Assembly (NCBI RefSeq): GCF_000208745.1
Contig: NC_030855.1
Coordinates: 1,348,409-1,412,408 of the forward strand
Direction: 5' to 3'
Length of the DNA: 64,000 nt
Source of the DNA: Theobroma cacao
Taxonomy: Eukaryota; Streptophyta; Magnoliopsida; Malvales; Malvaceae
Shown: in pieces, positions 33,237 to 45,600 of the stretch
Numbering within the stretch: position 1 is the first letter of the stretch
Layout: every line of letters begins with the position of its first letter
The notes under the pieces: model-generated
The model's input: the letters and a program-made list of their open reading frames with translations, nothing else
The model's database searches: none
What the model was told of the DNA's origin: nothing
Translations under genes and position numbers: made by a program

Positions 33237-33890
33237 ATGTCAGACGATTTCGAAACCTGTTGCCATGTATGGGATGTCGACTGGGAGGCCCCCGAGGATG
33301 AGTCATTCCCTTGTGCTACGTTTAGCATCAACATTCAGGCCAGGTTCACATCGGCTTCCGTCGATGACGAAGAAGGAGAAGAAGAAGAAGACCACGAACC
33401 CTGTTTTACGGAACCTGAAAGTGTTGTCTTTGAAATGACAGAGGAGGTGAGGGTCGACCGTTTGATGAACGAGAACGACAACGTCTCCACCGTGAGGGAC
33501 ATGCTCGTCTCCATGGATGTTCCCGTTCACGATTTCATGGTGGATAAGATCTTGGCCTGCGCTCATCGTATGGCAATGGCTCAACGGTACAGGACTCGAA
33601 AGGTATTGAGAATGCTTGTGGAGATCGAGGCTGTCGTCGATGAACTCCCGGATCATGATGATGATGATGATGAAGAAGACGAATCAGAAGAATCGGAAAC
33701 GGCGGCATTAATGGTGGAGAAGCTGAGGAAAGTCGTGGTTGACAGGCCAAATAGTTGTTGCACAATCTGCCTGGAAGATTTCTTGGTGGGTTCGGAAGCC
33801 ACAAGCATGCCTTGCTCTCATGTTTTCCATCATCACTGCATTCTGCCATGGCTATGCAAGAAAAAGCTTTGCCCATTGTGTCGTTCTTAG
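33237..33890 (+). CDS. RING-H2 E3 ubiquitin ligase-like protein, copy 1
   Basis: Single-exon 217-aa protein. The C-terminal 45 residues form a complete RING-H2 finger: C-x2-C-x14-C-x1-H-x2-H-x2-C-x10-C-x2-C, running from CTIC to CPLC. Such proteins recruit E2 enzymes and transfer ubiquitin to substrates. The N-terminal part has two acidic stretches (about 43-52 and 139-151, the latter encoded by GAT/GAA runs) and no other known domain; no transmembrane segment is present, so it is probably soluble. I chose MSDDFE as start because the duplicate gene begins there and the TATA box is 95 bases upstream. An in-frame ATG at 33150 lies only 8 bases after the TATA box and is unlikely to be transcribed. 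Confidence 0.9.
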   Translation: MSDDFETCCHVWDVDWEAPEDESFPCATFSINIQARFTSASVDDEEGEEEEDHEPCFTEPESVVFEMTEEVRVDRLMNENDNVSTVRDMLVSMDVPVHDFMVDKILACAHRMAMAQRYRTRKVLRMLVEIEAVVDELPDHDDDDDEEDESEESETAALMVEKLRKVVVDRPNSCCTICLEDFLVGSEATSMPCSHVFHHHCILPWLCKKKLCPLCRS

Positions 33891-34031
33891 TTATTTAGTT
33901 GAATTAGGATTTTTTTTTCTTTTTTCTTTGTATTTTATTTCTTGAAATTGTTAATATTTCTTGATAAAGATTTAATAAAAAATGAAAGATAATTTTTATG
34001 AAGAGTAAATTAGGGTAGCAAATTGATATAT

Positions 34032-34519
34032 GGCATAGTGTTTAAATAAACTCTTAAATTATTTAAGAAAATTTAAATAAAATTTTATTTTTTAATTACA
34101 TTTAATCAAACCCTTATCTTTTTATATTAAGTTAAATAAATCTTTATGATTAATGATTAATTAATTATTATTAAATAAAATAAAACTTATCATTTCATAT
34201 TCACGTGACATTGATGTGGAAGATAAAAAATATCACATGATCATGTTATCATATTCAATTAACATATTATATCAACATCAAATATGATATATCAATATGT
34301 TATATCATTATCAATCAAGATATTTTAGTATGTTATATCAGCATTACGTGACATAAAATGACAAAAAAATTTGATTAAGTTAATTATTAATTATAAGAGT
34401 TTATTCTGCTCAAAATAAAAATATAAAGATTTATTTGGTTTGAAATAAAAATATAAAAACTTGATTGAATGTAATAAAAGTATAAAAATTTATTTGAATT
34501 TTCTTTTGGATATTGCTCC
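34032..34519. mobile_element. 488-bp MITE with long inverted ends, Mutator-like
   Basis: The element starts GGCATAGTG and ends TTGCTCC. It is flanked by a perfect 9-bp duplication TTGATATAT at 34023-34031 and 34520-34528. The first about 75 bases and the complement of the last about 60 match imperfectly (AGAAAATTTAAATAAA against AGAAAATTCAAATAAA, then ATTACATTTAATC against ATTACATTCAATC). A 9-bp duplication and long inverted ends are characteristic of Mutator-like elements. The paralogous site at 38365-38373 has one TTGATATAT and no insert, which proves insertion after the segmental duplication, or excision from the other copy. There is no coding capacity, so it is non-autonomous. Confidence 0.85.
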
Positions 34520-34529
34520 TTGATATATT

Positions 34530-36100
34530 TTTATTGAAATAAACACTTAGGAAGAAATAGAGAAAATATATTTAAAATTAAAAATAAAACTTAATTTGAT
34601 TTAAAAATTAAAATAAATTGAATTCTAACTTCTTTATTAAAAACAATAATGTTGGATATTTAAAACTGAATAAATGTGATTAATTAAGTCAAAATAAATT
34701 ATTTTTCAGCTACTTCATTTCAAAGAGTGTCAGAATATATTTCAATAATATCAACAGGTCTCTACAATAAATCAATCGTAGCCTGATCAAGATTTGAAAA
34801 TTGACCACGAATTACATATATAAGAAGTGGCTGATATCCTTGGTATAAAGCCTCTCAAAGAAGTTCACTGTTTGAGCTTTCAAAGCTTCTTGATCGTCAC
34901 ACTACGAGTCGTTTTGAGATAGAAATATCGAGTGTTTCGATAAGCAAATTTCAAATATTTAGCTTTGGATTTTTACATCTAGAAAATCTCTTATTGATGC
35001 CGAATCATTTCATATTCCAATCGGAGGGAGAATTCTAATTCGCTTAAATGCCGAGGACTTCTTTTCATTGCTTTTTCAATACCACATAATCTCACCAATA
35101 TTCTTTTTTTTTTTTTCAATATCCAAACAATAATTTAAACAACATTACACGTTTAATTAACTATATAAGTTTGTTATTAATTGCATAAAATTAAAAAAAT
35201 AATTAGGTTCCAAAATTATTATAATCTCACAACTTCTTTCTAAATATATATTTTATAATTTATACGAACAAAGATATATATATATTATAATTAATAATTT
35301 TATAAGTTATAATTTTTGTAACGTTAATACAAAATAAAAAGTAAATATGTTTATATATTTAAAGTATATATACCAAAAGTATATATATAATAGTAATTAT
35401 ATTTTTTTATAAATTAACACAATATATAGAGTATATATATTAAAATATATTACAAGTTAATGAATAATCATAATTTCATGAATTAATTTAATTAACAACA
35501 TAAGTTTGTCTTTAATTACATAAAATTAAAAAAAAAACATAATCGAGTTTGGGTACTTAAGGGGTGGTACCTAAACCTGATACAAGTAATGAAATTATTA
35601 CTCGAACTTGATTATAGGGTATCTTAACCCTATATAATCGGGTCGGGTATCTACAAGTACCTTGTAACAAGATACGCATCATCATCCCTACTTTTAATGC
35701 AGTGGCTCTTGGTTATGTACTTACTAATATTCACCTTATCTTTTATTAATATGGGATTCGTAACATTTTATTCCACCCAATTATGGGATGCCCTCATTGT
35801 GTTAGCGCTTTAGCCACTAATTTGAGTCTACCTCAACCCTTATAAAGAAGAGAAACCCTAACACTGATATGAGTCTACCTCAACCCTTATAAAGAAGAGA
35901 AACCCTTATACTGGTTTGAGTCTACATTGACCTTTGTATCTATCATGGAACTCTACATCAGTGAATATTTGAATTTGCTTTAATACTACTTGTCACAAAC
36001 TCATATTTTCAATTCAAAACCGTACTTGATAAATGAAGGAAAACTCAAGTCTATATACTTAAAACCCACTTATCTTTTACTGACGTAGGATCCGTGACAC
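34530..36100. other. Intergenic between the duplicated blocks
   Basis: AT-rich, with a somewhat less AT-rich segment at 34730-35060 that I do not recognise. TA-rich tracts lie at about 35270-35450, a 47-bp tandem repeat at 35824, and possible decayed LTR-like wording at 35690-36110. No open frame with a recognisable domain. Confidence 0.5.
35824..35940. repeat. 47-bp tandem repeat, two copies and a partial third
   Basis: GAGTCTACCTCAACCCTTAT begins at 35824 and again at 35871. GAGTCTAC with a diverged continuation begins at 35918. The spacing is exactly 47 bases each time. Confidence 0.85.
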
Positions 36101-37168
36101 TTGAATTAAGCAATTATTCGATATACTCTATCAAAGTATTGAATTTAGTCATTGAATAATAATTTGTATAAATCAAAGCTTATACATTTCTAAATTAACA
36201 ATATTATCTAATCGCTAAATAATGTTAAAATTCTTCAACTGATATGACATTTGATTAAGTTGACTTAGCATTTTACTAATACGACGTTGAATGTAGTAAC
36301 ATGATATTTTACCAATAATGTAATTTCAGTGCTAACGTAGTATTGGCGTGATCTTGATTACGCACTTACATGGCATTAATTTTATTTGATCAATACAAAA
36401 ATTTTATTTTTTTCTCTCCTTTCATTTTGGTTTTCTCTCGTAACCCCTTTAATAGTTCCAGCCAATTGTCGATCTAATTTTTTTGATCAAGGTCAAATTC
36501 AATGTCAGTTTAGGAACAAACATTGACGTGAACAAACCAAATTTGCCTCAAACACCTTAAGTGAATTAATAACTATTCATAAAAATGACATATATCAAAT
36601 TGACTAATAATAATTAGTCAATTTATTAGTTATAAAGGTCTATTTGATTTAAAATAAAAATAAACGAGTTTAATTCAATGTATAAAAAATAAAAATAAAA
36701 ATTTATTCACAATTTTTTTAATAATTTTAAAAAAAATTTAAGTATTATGCCATGATTGTTTTATTATTATTACACTCGGCACATTCATTATGTGGGTGGA
36801 AGAGAAAAAAATGGTTACTTGAAATAGAAAGAAGGAAAGAATAAAAAAGGAAAAAATAAAAACAAAATTATTTTTCAAAAGATTAAAACTTTTATTTTAG
36901 AATTTTTTTTAACAAATGAGATTGTGCCAAAAAGCCAAATTAAGAGCAGCTACCGCAAGAATGAAGGAGCCGCCAAGAAGGGTTCAACTTTCAAGCCCTT
37001 TCTTGAATTCGCCATTACTCCCTGGATGTAGGAGACTTGACAGAATTCCACCAGCGCAGTTGGATTGCATAAAGCCCACAGTTTCAACCCAATTCCAAGC
37101 ATGGGCTCTTTCTTTTTTACTTCACAAAGCGATCAGCATCGACTTAACAACCCACTCACCTCCACCTC

Positions 37169-37175
37169 TATAAAT
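37169..37175 (+). promoter_or_regulatory. TATA box of RING gene 2
   Basis: TATAAAT, 96 bases before the ATG at 37265, in the same context (CTATAAATTTTGC) as in copy A. Confidence 0.65.
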
Positions 37176-37264
37176 TTTGCGGGTCCCTGCCCAAATTGAG
37201 TCCTTCTTCCACTCAAAGTTTCGCTCCCTGTTTTCCGTTCTTGTTACTTGCTCTGAAATTAACC

Positions 37265-37921
37265 ATGTCGGATGATTTCGAAACTTGTTGCCATGTATGG
37301 GATGTCGACTGGGAAGCCCCCGAGGATGAGTCATTCCCTTGTGCTACGTTTAGCATCAACATCCAGGCTAGGTTCATATCGGCTTCCGTCGACGACGACG
37401 ACGACGAAGAAGAAGAAGAAGACCACGAACCCTGTTTTACGGAACCTGAAAGTGTTGTTTTTGAGAAGACAGAGGAGGTGAGGGTGGACCTTTTGATGAA
37501 CGAGAACGACAACGTCTCCACTGTCAGAGACATGCTCGTCTCCATGGATGTTCCCGTTCACGATTTCATGGTGGATAAGATCTTGGCCTGCGCTCACCGT
37601 ATGGCGATGGCCCAACGGTACAGGACTCGAAAGGTTTTGAGAATGCGTGTGGAGATCGAGGCTGTCGTTGATGAACTCCCGGATCATGATGATGATGAGG
37701 AAGAAGAAGACGAATCAGAAGAATCAGAAACGGCGGCATTAATGGTGGAGAAGCTGAGGAAAGTCGTGGTTGACAGGCCAAATAGTTGTTGCACAATCTG
37801 CCTGGAAGATTTCTTGGTGGGTTCGGAAGCCACAAGCATGCCTTGCTCTCATGTTTTCCATCATCACTGCATTCTGCCATGGCTATGCAAGAAAAAGCTT
37901 TGCCCATTGTGTCGTTCTTAG
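37265..37921 (+). CDS. RING-H2 E3 ubiquitin ligase-like protein, copy 2
   Basis: Single-exon 218-aa paralogue of the gene at 33237. The RING-H2 finger is identical, with all eight zinc ligands present. Differences are few and lie in the N-terminal two thirds: extra Asp in the first acidic run, Met to Lys before TEEVRVD, Arg to Leu at VDLLM, Leu to Arg at RMRVE. From the GAAACGGCGG block (37728) to just after the stop, the DNA matches copy 1 base for base. Function is inferred only from the RING finger (ubiquitin ligase); substrate and E2 are unknown. Both copies keep TATA box and open frame, so both may be expressed. The MSDDFE start was chosen as for copy 1. Confidence 0.9.
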   Translation: MSDDFETCCHVWDVDWEAPEDESFPCATFSINIQARFISASVDDDDDEEEEEDHEPCFTEPESVVFEKTEEVRVDLLMNENDNVSTVRDMLVSMDVPVHDFMVDKILACAHRMAMAQRYRTRKVLRMRVEIEAVVDELPDHDDDEEEEDESEESETAALMVEKLRKVVVDRPNSCCTICLEDFLVGSEATSMPCSHVFHHHCILPWLCKKKLCPLCRS

Positions 37922-37962
37922 TTATTTAGTTGAATTAGGATTTTTTTATTTATATTTTATTT

Positions 37963-38282
37963 CTAGTTGAATTAAGATTTTTTTCTTTTTATTTATACAT
38001 ATTTTTTATATACAATGGAGAAACAAATAAACTTATTATAGCACCCGAACATTTAATTCATTGATTAGTACATTATTTTCCTGCTTAAAAAGTAGAGTTC
38101 GAATCTCCCATTCTTCATATTGTCTGTAAATAAAATTGCACCAATACTAATTGGTGGAGAATTCGAGATATAAAACTTAAAAGAAGATTTTTATGATGAG
38201 TCTCAAACTCTTCAAGTAGTTTCTTAATACACTTTGGTTAGAAATTTTCTAGATAGTACTTTTTATTATTTATATTTTATTT
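37963..38282. mobile_element. Private 320-bp insert with tRNA-like (SINE-like) segment
   Basis: The insert is absent from copy A. It is bounded by the 15-bp direct repeat ATTTATATTTTATTT at 37948-37962 and 38268-38282. Inside, TTCATTGATTAGTACA followed about 25 bases later by GAGTTCGAATCTCCC resembles the A and B boxes of a tRNA-derived SINE. However, the first 35 bases repeat the adjacent gene 3' flank (TAGTTGAATTA…), so part of the insert is a local duplication. The SINE assignment is tentative. Confidence 0.5.
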
Positions 38283-38479
38283 TTTGAAATTGTTAATACT
38301 TCTTAATAAAGATTTAATGAAAAATAAAAGATAACTTTTATGCAGAGTAAATTATAGTAGCAAATTGATATATGTTTATTGAAATAAACACTTACAAAGA
38401 AATAAGGAAAACATATTTAAAATTAAAAATTAAACTTAATTTGATTTAAAACAAATTGAATTGTAACTTATCAAAGACA

Positions 38480-39310
38480 ATAATATTGGATATTTAAAAG
38501 AGAATAAATGCAATTAACTTAATCAAAATAAATGTAATTAATTAACTTATTAATGTTTATCTTTTATATTAAATTAAATGCTCCTAATTAAATTTGATAT
38601 CACGAGTTAAGTGCAATAAATTCAAGTAATAAAATTATCAAAAAAGTAAGAAAATAGTAATTATAATACTATAAAATTAAAAAAATTTACAATGTCCTTT
38701 TATCTATTTTCTATAAGTCATATTTTTTATTTAAAAAATTACTCATATTTTTATGAGTTTATATTTGATACAAAATTAGTGTACGAATTTTATAAACTAT
38801 TCATGAATAAAATGTTATTGTCTTATTAATATATAAAATTAAAAAAATTAAGAATTTTCAAAAATAAATATTCATAATTTTAAAAAGACGTATTTTATTT
38901 TTTAAAAACTTTTAACTTTACATATTTTTAAAATGACATTATGTGATTAAATGATAGTTTACAAATTTTTTACATTGACAATATACTAAATATAAATAAT
39001 TTTTGTTCATAATTTCTCTCTTTTTATCTTTTAATGTAATATATTTTAATGTAAACTACGAAATATCACTTTTCATAAATATATAAATATAAAAATGTAA
39101 ACCTTTCAAAAATAACTTTTGTAAAAAATTTTTAATTTTTAAATTTATTTATTAATGAAATAATTATATATTAATATGCAAAATTTATGATAATGCATCA
39201 AATATAAATTATTTTTCCTATAATTTTATTTGTTTTTTCTCTTATAGCATGCCGGTGGGTTCCACCGAGAGGCTTTGTTTGTTGTACACCTGGTTTAATG
39301 CGAAACTCCG
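38480..39310. other. AT-rich intergenic before the PRUNE-like gene
   Basis: Strongly AT-rich, no open frame or repeat of note except diffuse similarity to other AT-rich tracts in the window. A short CTCTGT-type repeat at about 39351-39380 lies in the presumed 5' leader of the next gene. Confidence 0.5.
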
Positions 39311-39314
39311 TCCC

Positions 39315-39320
39315 TATAAA
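39315..39320 (+). promoter_or_regulatory. Candidate TATA box of the PRUNE-like gene
   Basis: TATAAA in CCCTATAAAATCC, 331 bases before the chosen ATG. It would give a leader of about 300 bases containing the CTCTGT repeat. Confidence 0.45.
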
Positions 39321-39650
39321 ATCCTCGAAGAAAGAAACAGAGGAAATCTCTGTTTTTCTCTGTCTCTGTCTCTGTCTCAGGTTGAAAACCAACGTGTTTA
39401 GTAAGTATTATTTCAAAAGAAACAAGGAAAGAAGAGTTAATTTTGTTTGGCGCAGGCCAGCAGCGATGGTTTTCAAGACAAACTAGCTGTACATGTAATG
39501 TAATGGCGGATTTCACAAAGAATTTGATAATGTCACGGTGTTCTCAATCTGTTCCCCTCTCCGAATCTGCCGCCCTTTCGGTGCTTCCTCAAAACTCCTT
39601 CCTCTTCTCCTTTCCCAACCTTCCTCTTCTTTCTCCTTCTCTTCTTCACC

Positions 39651-42600
39651 ATGAGCTCTCCCAAACGACTTTCTCAGGTACTTTCTCTCTGCTTTTGGAC
39701 TCAACTTCGCTACACTGACTTTGCTTCTTACTACTTTTGTTAATTGTTAAAGTAAGATAATTATGTTAAATTTGGTCTTAGCATTTTGCTCATTTGTTCA
39801 TTTTAAGTTAACTGTATTGGTATTATTAATTACTTTTGTTTGTGAAATGTTTGAATCCTGATTATGTTGATCTAGAGGTTAAAGCATACCATGCGGTGAT
39901 AATAATATGATGTTTTAGCTTAGTGATTGCAAAAAAGTTTTGGGTCTTTTACTTGCATGATATAGAGATTTGTACACCTAATGATTTGGAGTTTTTAATT
40001 AAAACGATTAGAGATGGAGCAATTTTGATTTATTAGAGTCAATCTCCATGTGAAGAGCCTAAGTTAATCTTAGACTCTTCATGTTACGAATCTTAGACCT
40101 TCAGTGGGGGATGAAATTAAATATTTAAACATCTCCTTAACTGCTCTTTGCTTTTTCCAGGGTAGATTTTTTTTCTATGTTATAAATTTTAATTATTTGC
40201 TTTTGGCTCACAGGAATCATATATTCGTACCCGAGAGAACCCTTACTTCAATGGCCTGTTAGTAAAAGATGGTGCTTTAATGGATAAATCTTCTAACTTA
40301 GAGTTTGGAGGAATTTTTGATATCCAGAAGATTTCTCAATCTACATCAGATATTGGTAACTCAAGGCTCGAAAACCTTGATTTGGATATCTCTGAAAAGT
40401 CCATGGAATCACCATTAGATGACTCAGTCTCAGATGTTATTCATCAACCATCAAGCCAAGCGTCATATGAGAGTTGGTCAAATGTTGTAAAACCAACTGC
40501 ATCTGCATTCCCAAACATTCAGCCAGAGTCAAGCTTTCATTTCGGTGATCCAGGTGATTCAATCAAGGACTCCAGCAGCAGGACCTCTGAAATGGCTGAT
40601 TCTTACCATTCTTCACTTTCTCTGATGAGACCTGAAATTGAAAATTCATATACGGTTAACAAAACAAAAACAAGCTTGTCAAGAATTCCACTTCCTCAGT
40701 CTGCAGCTTCATTTTATAATGGACACTCACCACGAATGGAAATTGTAGAATCATGTGAAAGCATTAAGAGTCTTAATATGTTTCTGAAGTCAAAAAGGGT
40801 TAAGGTCGATGCTGGTGTTCCAGGAAGATTCCTTCATACTGTTATTGGGCAAGATGTCTCTGGTAATCTCTGTGGTCTGCTCTTATCACGATAATTAAAC
40901 AAAGTTCTTGAGTCTTAATGTCTCATTTCTTTGTTTGATGCCTATTACTTTTTCCACGTTATTTGCTTCTAACCAAAGACTCTGATTGAAGTAATTTTAC
41001 TGCTTGTTTGATTTGTTAAGCCTAATCCAAATTCTTGATTATGTGCATGAAGCAGTAGGTGATAATGTAACATAAGCTTAGGCCTCAAACATTCTTTGGC
41101 ATCATTGTTCTTGTGACTGCTTTTATAGTGGTTTCCATTCTTCACCCATATTTGAAAATCCCAAGTCTCTCTGAGAATTAATTAATGAATTATTGTTATT
41201 ATTATTAATGTTAAAAAAATATTTGGCAAATTCATTAGGAGGCATTATTCTACAGTGTCAAGAAATTTAAAATCTTGGAATGAGTAGAAAATTTGACTTC
41301 CACAATCCTATTCATCTGCTTCTTGCCGTGAATGTCCTGAAATTCTTTTCACAGATAGCACCAACTTAAGATGCAAGTTGGTTTATCATTGTGCCAATTT
41401 GCAAGCAGCATTTAATTCATAAATGATGCCAACTTTTCAAGATTATACAACCATTAGTATAGATTTATCCTAAACCTTATAAATTTTCAGAATATGTAAA
41501 GCATCCATAATTTACATAACTTCTTTTATTTCCCATTTAAGTTCTTATTTTACAAGTTTAAGAATAAAATCTTTGTCACGGTAAAGAAACTGAAAAGTAA
41601 GAATATTATTATGATAAAGATGCTTGGGTTCTAAGTATGATTGGCAACCAGGTTGCAAATGGTCTATAATGAACTCACTAGTCTAATTACATATTTTTCA
41701 ATTTTCAGATGTTGGATCTGTTGCAGCGGTGATCATGTATGCCTTCTACTTGAATGGAATGCTTGAAAGTCACCAATTCTGCACTGTGCCTGTCATCAAC
41801 ATGAAGAGGACAGAGCTGAATTCACATGCTGAACTAAAATGGTTGCTGGATTCTTGTCAAATTGATCAGTCATCCTTAATCTTTATTAATGAGGTATGTT
41901 AGATTCGACTTGTGAAACTCCTACATTAACGTTTTATCGTCTTCAAATTTGATGAGAACTACTTTCCCTATGTATGCAATTTGATGGCTTCTAGAAAAAC
42001 TTATTAAGCTTAATTAATTCTCAATATCTAATCTGCTCAGTTGGATAAAATATCATATCTCACATTTAGTTTATATTATTCCTATGACTGGCCCAAAAAT
42101 GAGTGCATCAAACGTTTCTTACAAGTGCTAACAGCTATTAGACACATAAGTTTAAATATCTGAGTAAATGGTTCTATTCTTTCATCTGCAGATCATGTCA
42201 TGCATACCTAGAATTTAATTTAACTATTATAGACTAGAGTTGTAAAAATTTTAAAATAGGATTAAAGTTTAATTGTCAGCTTTAACTGAGAATTTCTTTC
42301 TTTTGATGGTGAAATCCTGAGCAGATCGATCTATCATATTATGACTTGTTTGGGAGTCTTAAGCTAGTTCTATTAAATGGTTCCAAGCTCCCGACTAAAC
42401 AAGAGGTAACATTTCTTCCAAAAGTAACTTTTACCTGTTGACCATCAGAAATGATGTATTTAGCTTCCTTGTACAGGCACTAAAAGAATCAGTAATCGAA
42501 ATCTTTAATTGCCCAAAGGTACATAGACAACTCAGTTTGGTTAACATTTCATGCCTTCTTTGTTTCCTGCAAATTTGAAAAAAAATGGAATGATATACTT

Positions 42601-45600
42601 TTCACTTCTATTTACAGGGTGAACGTGTGTACCGTTGGGTTGAGAAAGTTACTGTGGGGCAGGTATGCCTTGAGAATTTACATTGTGTTATTTTTTTAAT
42701 GTAATTATTACTTATTCATATTTTATCAGGATCACTTTCTGGGAATAAGTATTGATGCTCGTTCATTTTCTTGATTTGTTACACCCATGTTCTTGAGTTT
42801 TGTGATGTCATATTATGATGTTGCTGGGATGTGGCTTTGAATACGGAGAATTACTAGAAGCTGTTACTAGACTTCAGAATACAAAGTTCTTTTCTAGTTA
42901 TTAAACCAGCCAAGTTGATTAGGATGGAATCTTTGTTGTACCTGTGATCTCTTGAGGTCTTATCCAGTCAAGAAATGGATATAAACATAAAATAAAAAAT
43001 CAAAAGCATAAGGAAAAAAAAAGAACAAATGATATTCTCAGATATGTGGAACAATCGTAAAGATTACTTACAATAATAATTGGAACAATTTTAACTTTCA
43101 CTTATAAAGATTGAGGTGCATTAATCATTTCTCTGAATTGGGAATTGGCTCATGGCTGGACATATTTAGATTGTTGTCCTGCTTTTTGAATTATAATTTA
43201 ATTAAAATTCTTAAAGTGTTGCATAATTTATACATGAATGGAGTGTTGGATTTTTTTTTTAATTTTTATTTTGGAAGTAACAATTCTAGAAGTTTAAAGC
43301 TGATGAGAATGAGATTTTAACACCTAGCATTAGGGGCGCCAATGTGCAGCTGGGTTTATAGGATATCTAGTATAGTTACTCTAGTATCATTGAGATAGCA
43401 TGCATTCAAGCTATATTTGATTCATAGGAGGCCTTATCACAGATGTAACATAAAGATACCTTTTGCACATAAATCCAATTCAAGATGTTGTTAATATTAC
43501 CTGTTATTTATAATGATCTTGTTTTTTTGGAGTTTCACCATGTTGTCACTATTTATTGAGACCTGCACCTGGTGTTCATAGTGTTATACATTTGAGTCCA
43601 TTGTTCCCTTAAGTGTTATAAGGATTATATTTCCTTTTCTCCTTTCCCTTCCATGTGAAAACTAATGCTAGGAAGGATTCTTCTATACTTGAATGCTATG
43701 GAAAGCATGGCCCAATCGGAGCTTATTGATCCAATTAGTTCACCCAAGTTTATAATAGTTTGCTTGGTTAACTCTCTTCAGGAAGGATTTTGTCAATAAA
43801 TTGCAGTTTACAGTCCTGGTCAAAATATTGTCATCCAAATCCATCTTGTCAAGAATGTGCTTTCCAATCTCCAATGTTAACCATGCATCAACTGAAACTC
43901 GTGTAGTACAATGCTAAAAAAGAGCTAGATATGAAAGAGGGCAAAAAATGAATCTTTTCTTAGCATTACTAGGTTTCTGCTTTCATCTTTTTTTTTTTCC
44001 TCATTGTTTGCTTTGTTTTCAAATTTTGTTATTAAATAACAAAGTTTTTATGGAATTTTTTCATAAATTTTAAAGTAGAAAACTAAAGAAATACATCTAG
44101 GAAATCAGGCTTTATGGAACAAAAAGTAACAGAGGATAAGAATATAATAATTGTAAAGATAAATAAAATATATTATTTGAACTATAAAAAATATAATGTA
44201 CTTTTCATTCATGCATTCATATTGTATTAACTATAACTTATAAAATATGATTTTGATTTTGTAACTTTAAAAAATTTATAAGTAGCTGTTGCCTTTTTGG
44301 TTTTTTATATGTTTAAATAACTTTTATATCATATTAGTTAATCTATACCCACTTTTTATTGTTATGCTGTATTTAAATTACATAATTATTATGGTTGAAA
44401 ATACCTATTATGTATATTTTCTCTTCTCTTATAATTATGTTTTATTATATAATTGTATATTTTGTTTAACGTGAGTATTTATTATTATACAAGAAAAGTA
44501 TTCACAAGAATAAAACTGTTCATATTCGAGCATCATTTGGTCTCTTTCGAATTGTGCAAGGGTGGAAATATCATTTTCGAAAGCAAAACAGTAGAAGTTC
44601 TTGTTTCCAGTGATATCCTTTTCCTTCTTAAAACAAAAACACACTATCAAACACATTTTGTTGATGTTAAAGAATGCGTGACAAACAGAACTTAAGAACA
44701 TAAACCTCTCAAAACAACACCTAAGAAGTTGGTTTTTATAATTTGTCATATATGTATTCATATAAACTTTCTTTGTTCTTAACTTTTAAATCTATTCTGT
44801 GGTTATGAAATAGTCACGGGGATCTTGTTGTTTTACCCATGCATGTATGCAGGAGTGCTCACCTTGTACACTTATTGCTGAAAAGTTTGCAATGACCTCT
44901 CCTGAGATTTTGGCAGGACAAGGATTCAGCCGACTTTTGGTAGTTACTGCTATTACTCGTGAATTTTCAAAATTCTTGCTTCTTTTTCCTCTCTTTGCCT
45001 TTATGGTTTGCTATATTCTATTAACTAATCTTTTCCTATTTATGTGTCAAATGATTCAAGAGTGATATACTTACTATGAAAGCAACTAGCACGTATAAAT
45101 AAAGCATCCACTTGCACTTTGCAAGCAGTTAAATAAAATGTTGCCTATTATTTCTGGTTAACATAATTAGCGGTAAATATTTAATTTCTAAGTTTCTTTT
45201 TAATAAAACTAAAATGTGAAAGTTAAAATAACATTAAGCGCTGAAAATGAAAATGTCATGAAGCAAAGTCAAATGATGAGCAGCTGAAAATTCAATTACA
45301 TTACCTTTTCAATTTTTTGTGCAGTTAGCTGGCATCCTGCTAGACACTGGAAATTTATCAAGCCCTCAATGTACTTCCAAGGATAAATACATGGCTACAT
45401 TGTTGATTAATGGTGCTGGTCGTTTTGGATGCAATGGCCTGTACCAGATATGTAAGTTCTTTTTTGTCAATTTATCCATGTACTCCCACTCTCCCCTGAA
45501 AAAAAAAAAAGTTACTCCACTCCATTCCCTATTCCAGGTCTTCTTTACTCTTGTAGGCTAATATTTGGATCTACAATTCATGATTTGCAGTGCGATATAA

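Larger units (their letters stand above)
32310..34720. repeat. Segmental duplication, copy A (RING gene 1)
   Basis: Homologous in order to about 36100-38480. It covers about 900 bp of upstream AT-rich DNA, the TATA box, the whole RING gene and about 800 bp downstream. The copies differ by substitutions, small indels and two larger insertions (a MITE here, a 320-bp insert in copy B). Confidence 0.88.
36100..38480. repeat. Segmental duplication, copy B (RING gene 2)
   Basis: The second copy of the block at 32310-34720, offset by about 4.03 kb at the gene. Upstream and downstream flanks are clearly diverged. The 3' third of the gene and the first bases after the stop are identical to copy A. 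It contains the empty target of the MITE and a private insert at 37963-38282. Confidence 0.88.

Noticed and set aside
38040..38110. A functional tRNA gene (tRNA-like boxes)
   Set aside because: No cloverleaf with paired acceptor stem can be formed; only degenerate A and B boxes remain, as in a SINE.
39443..39718. 91-codon frame at the start of the PRUNE-like gene
   Set aside because: It splices into exon 2 in a frame with early stops; MSSPKRLSQ at 39651 is the in-frame start.
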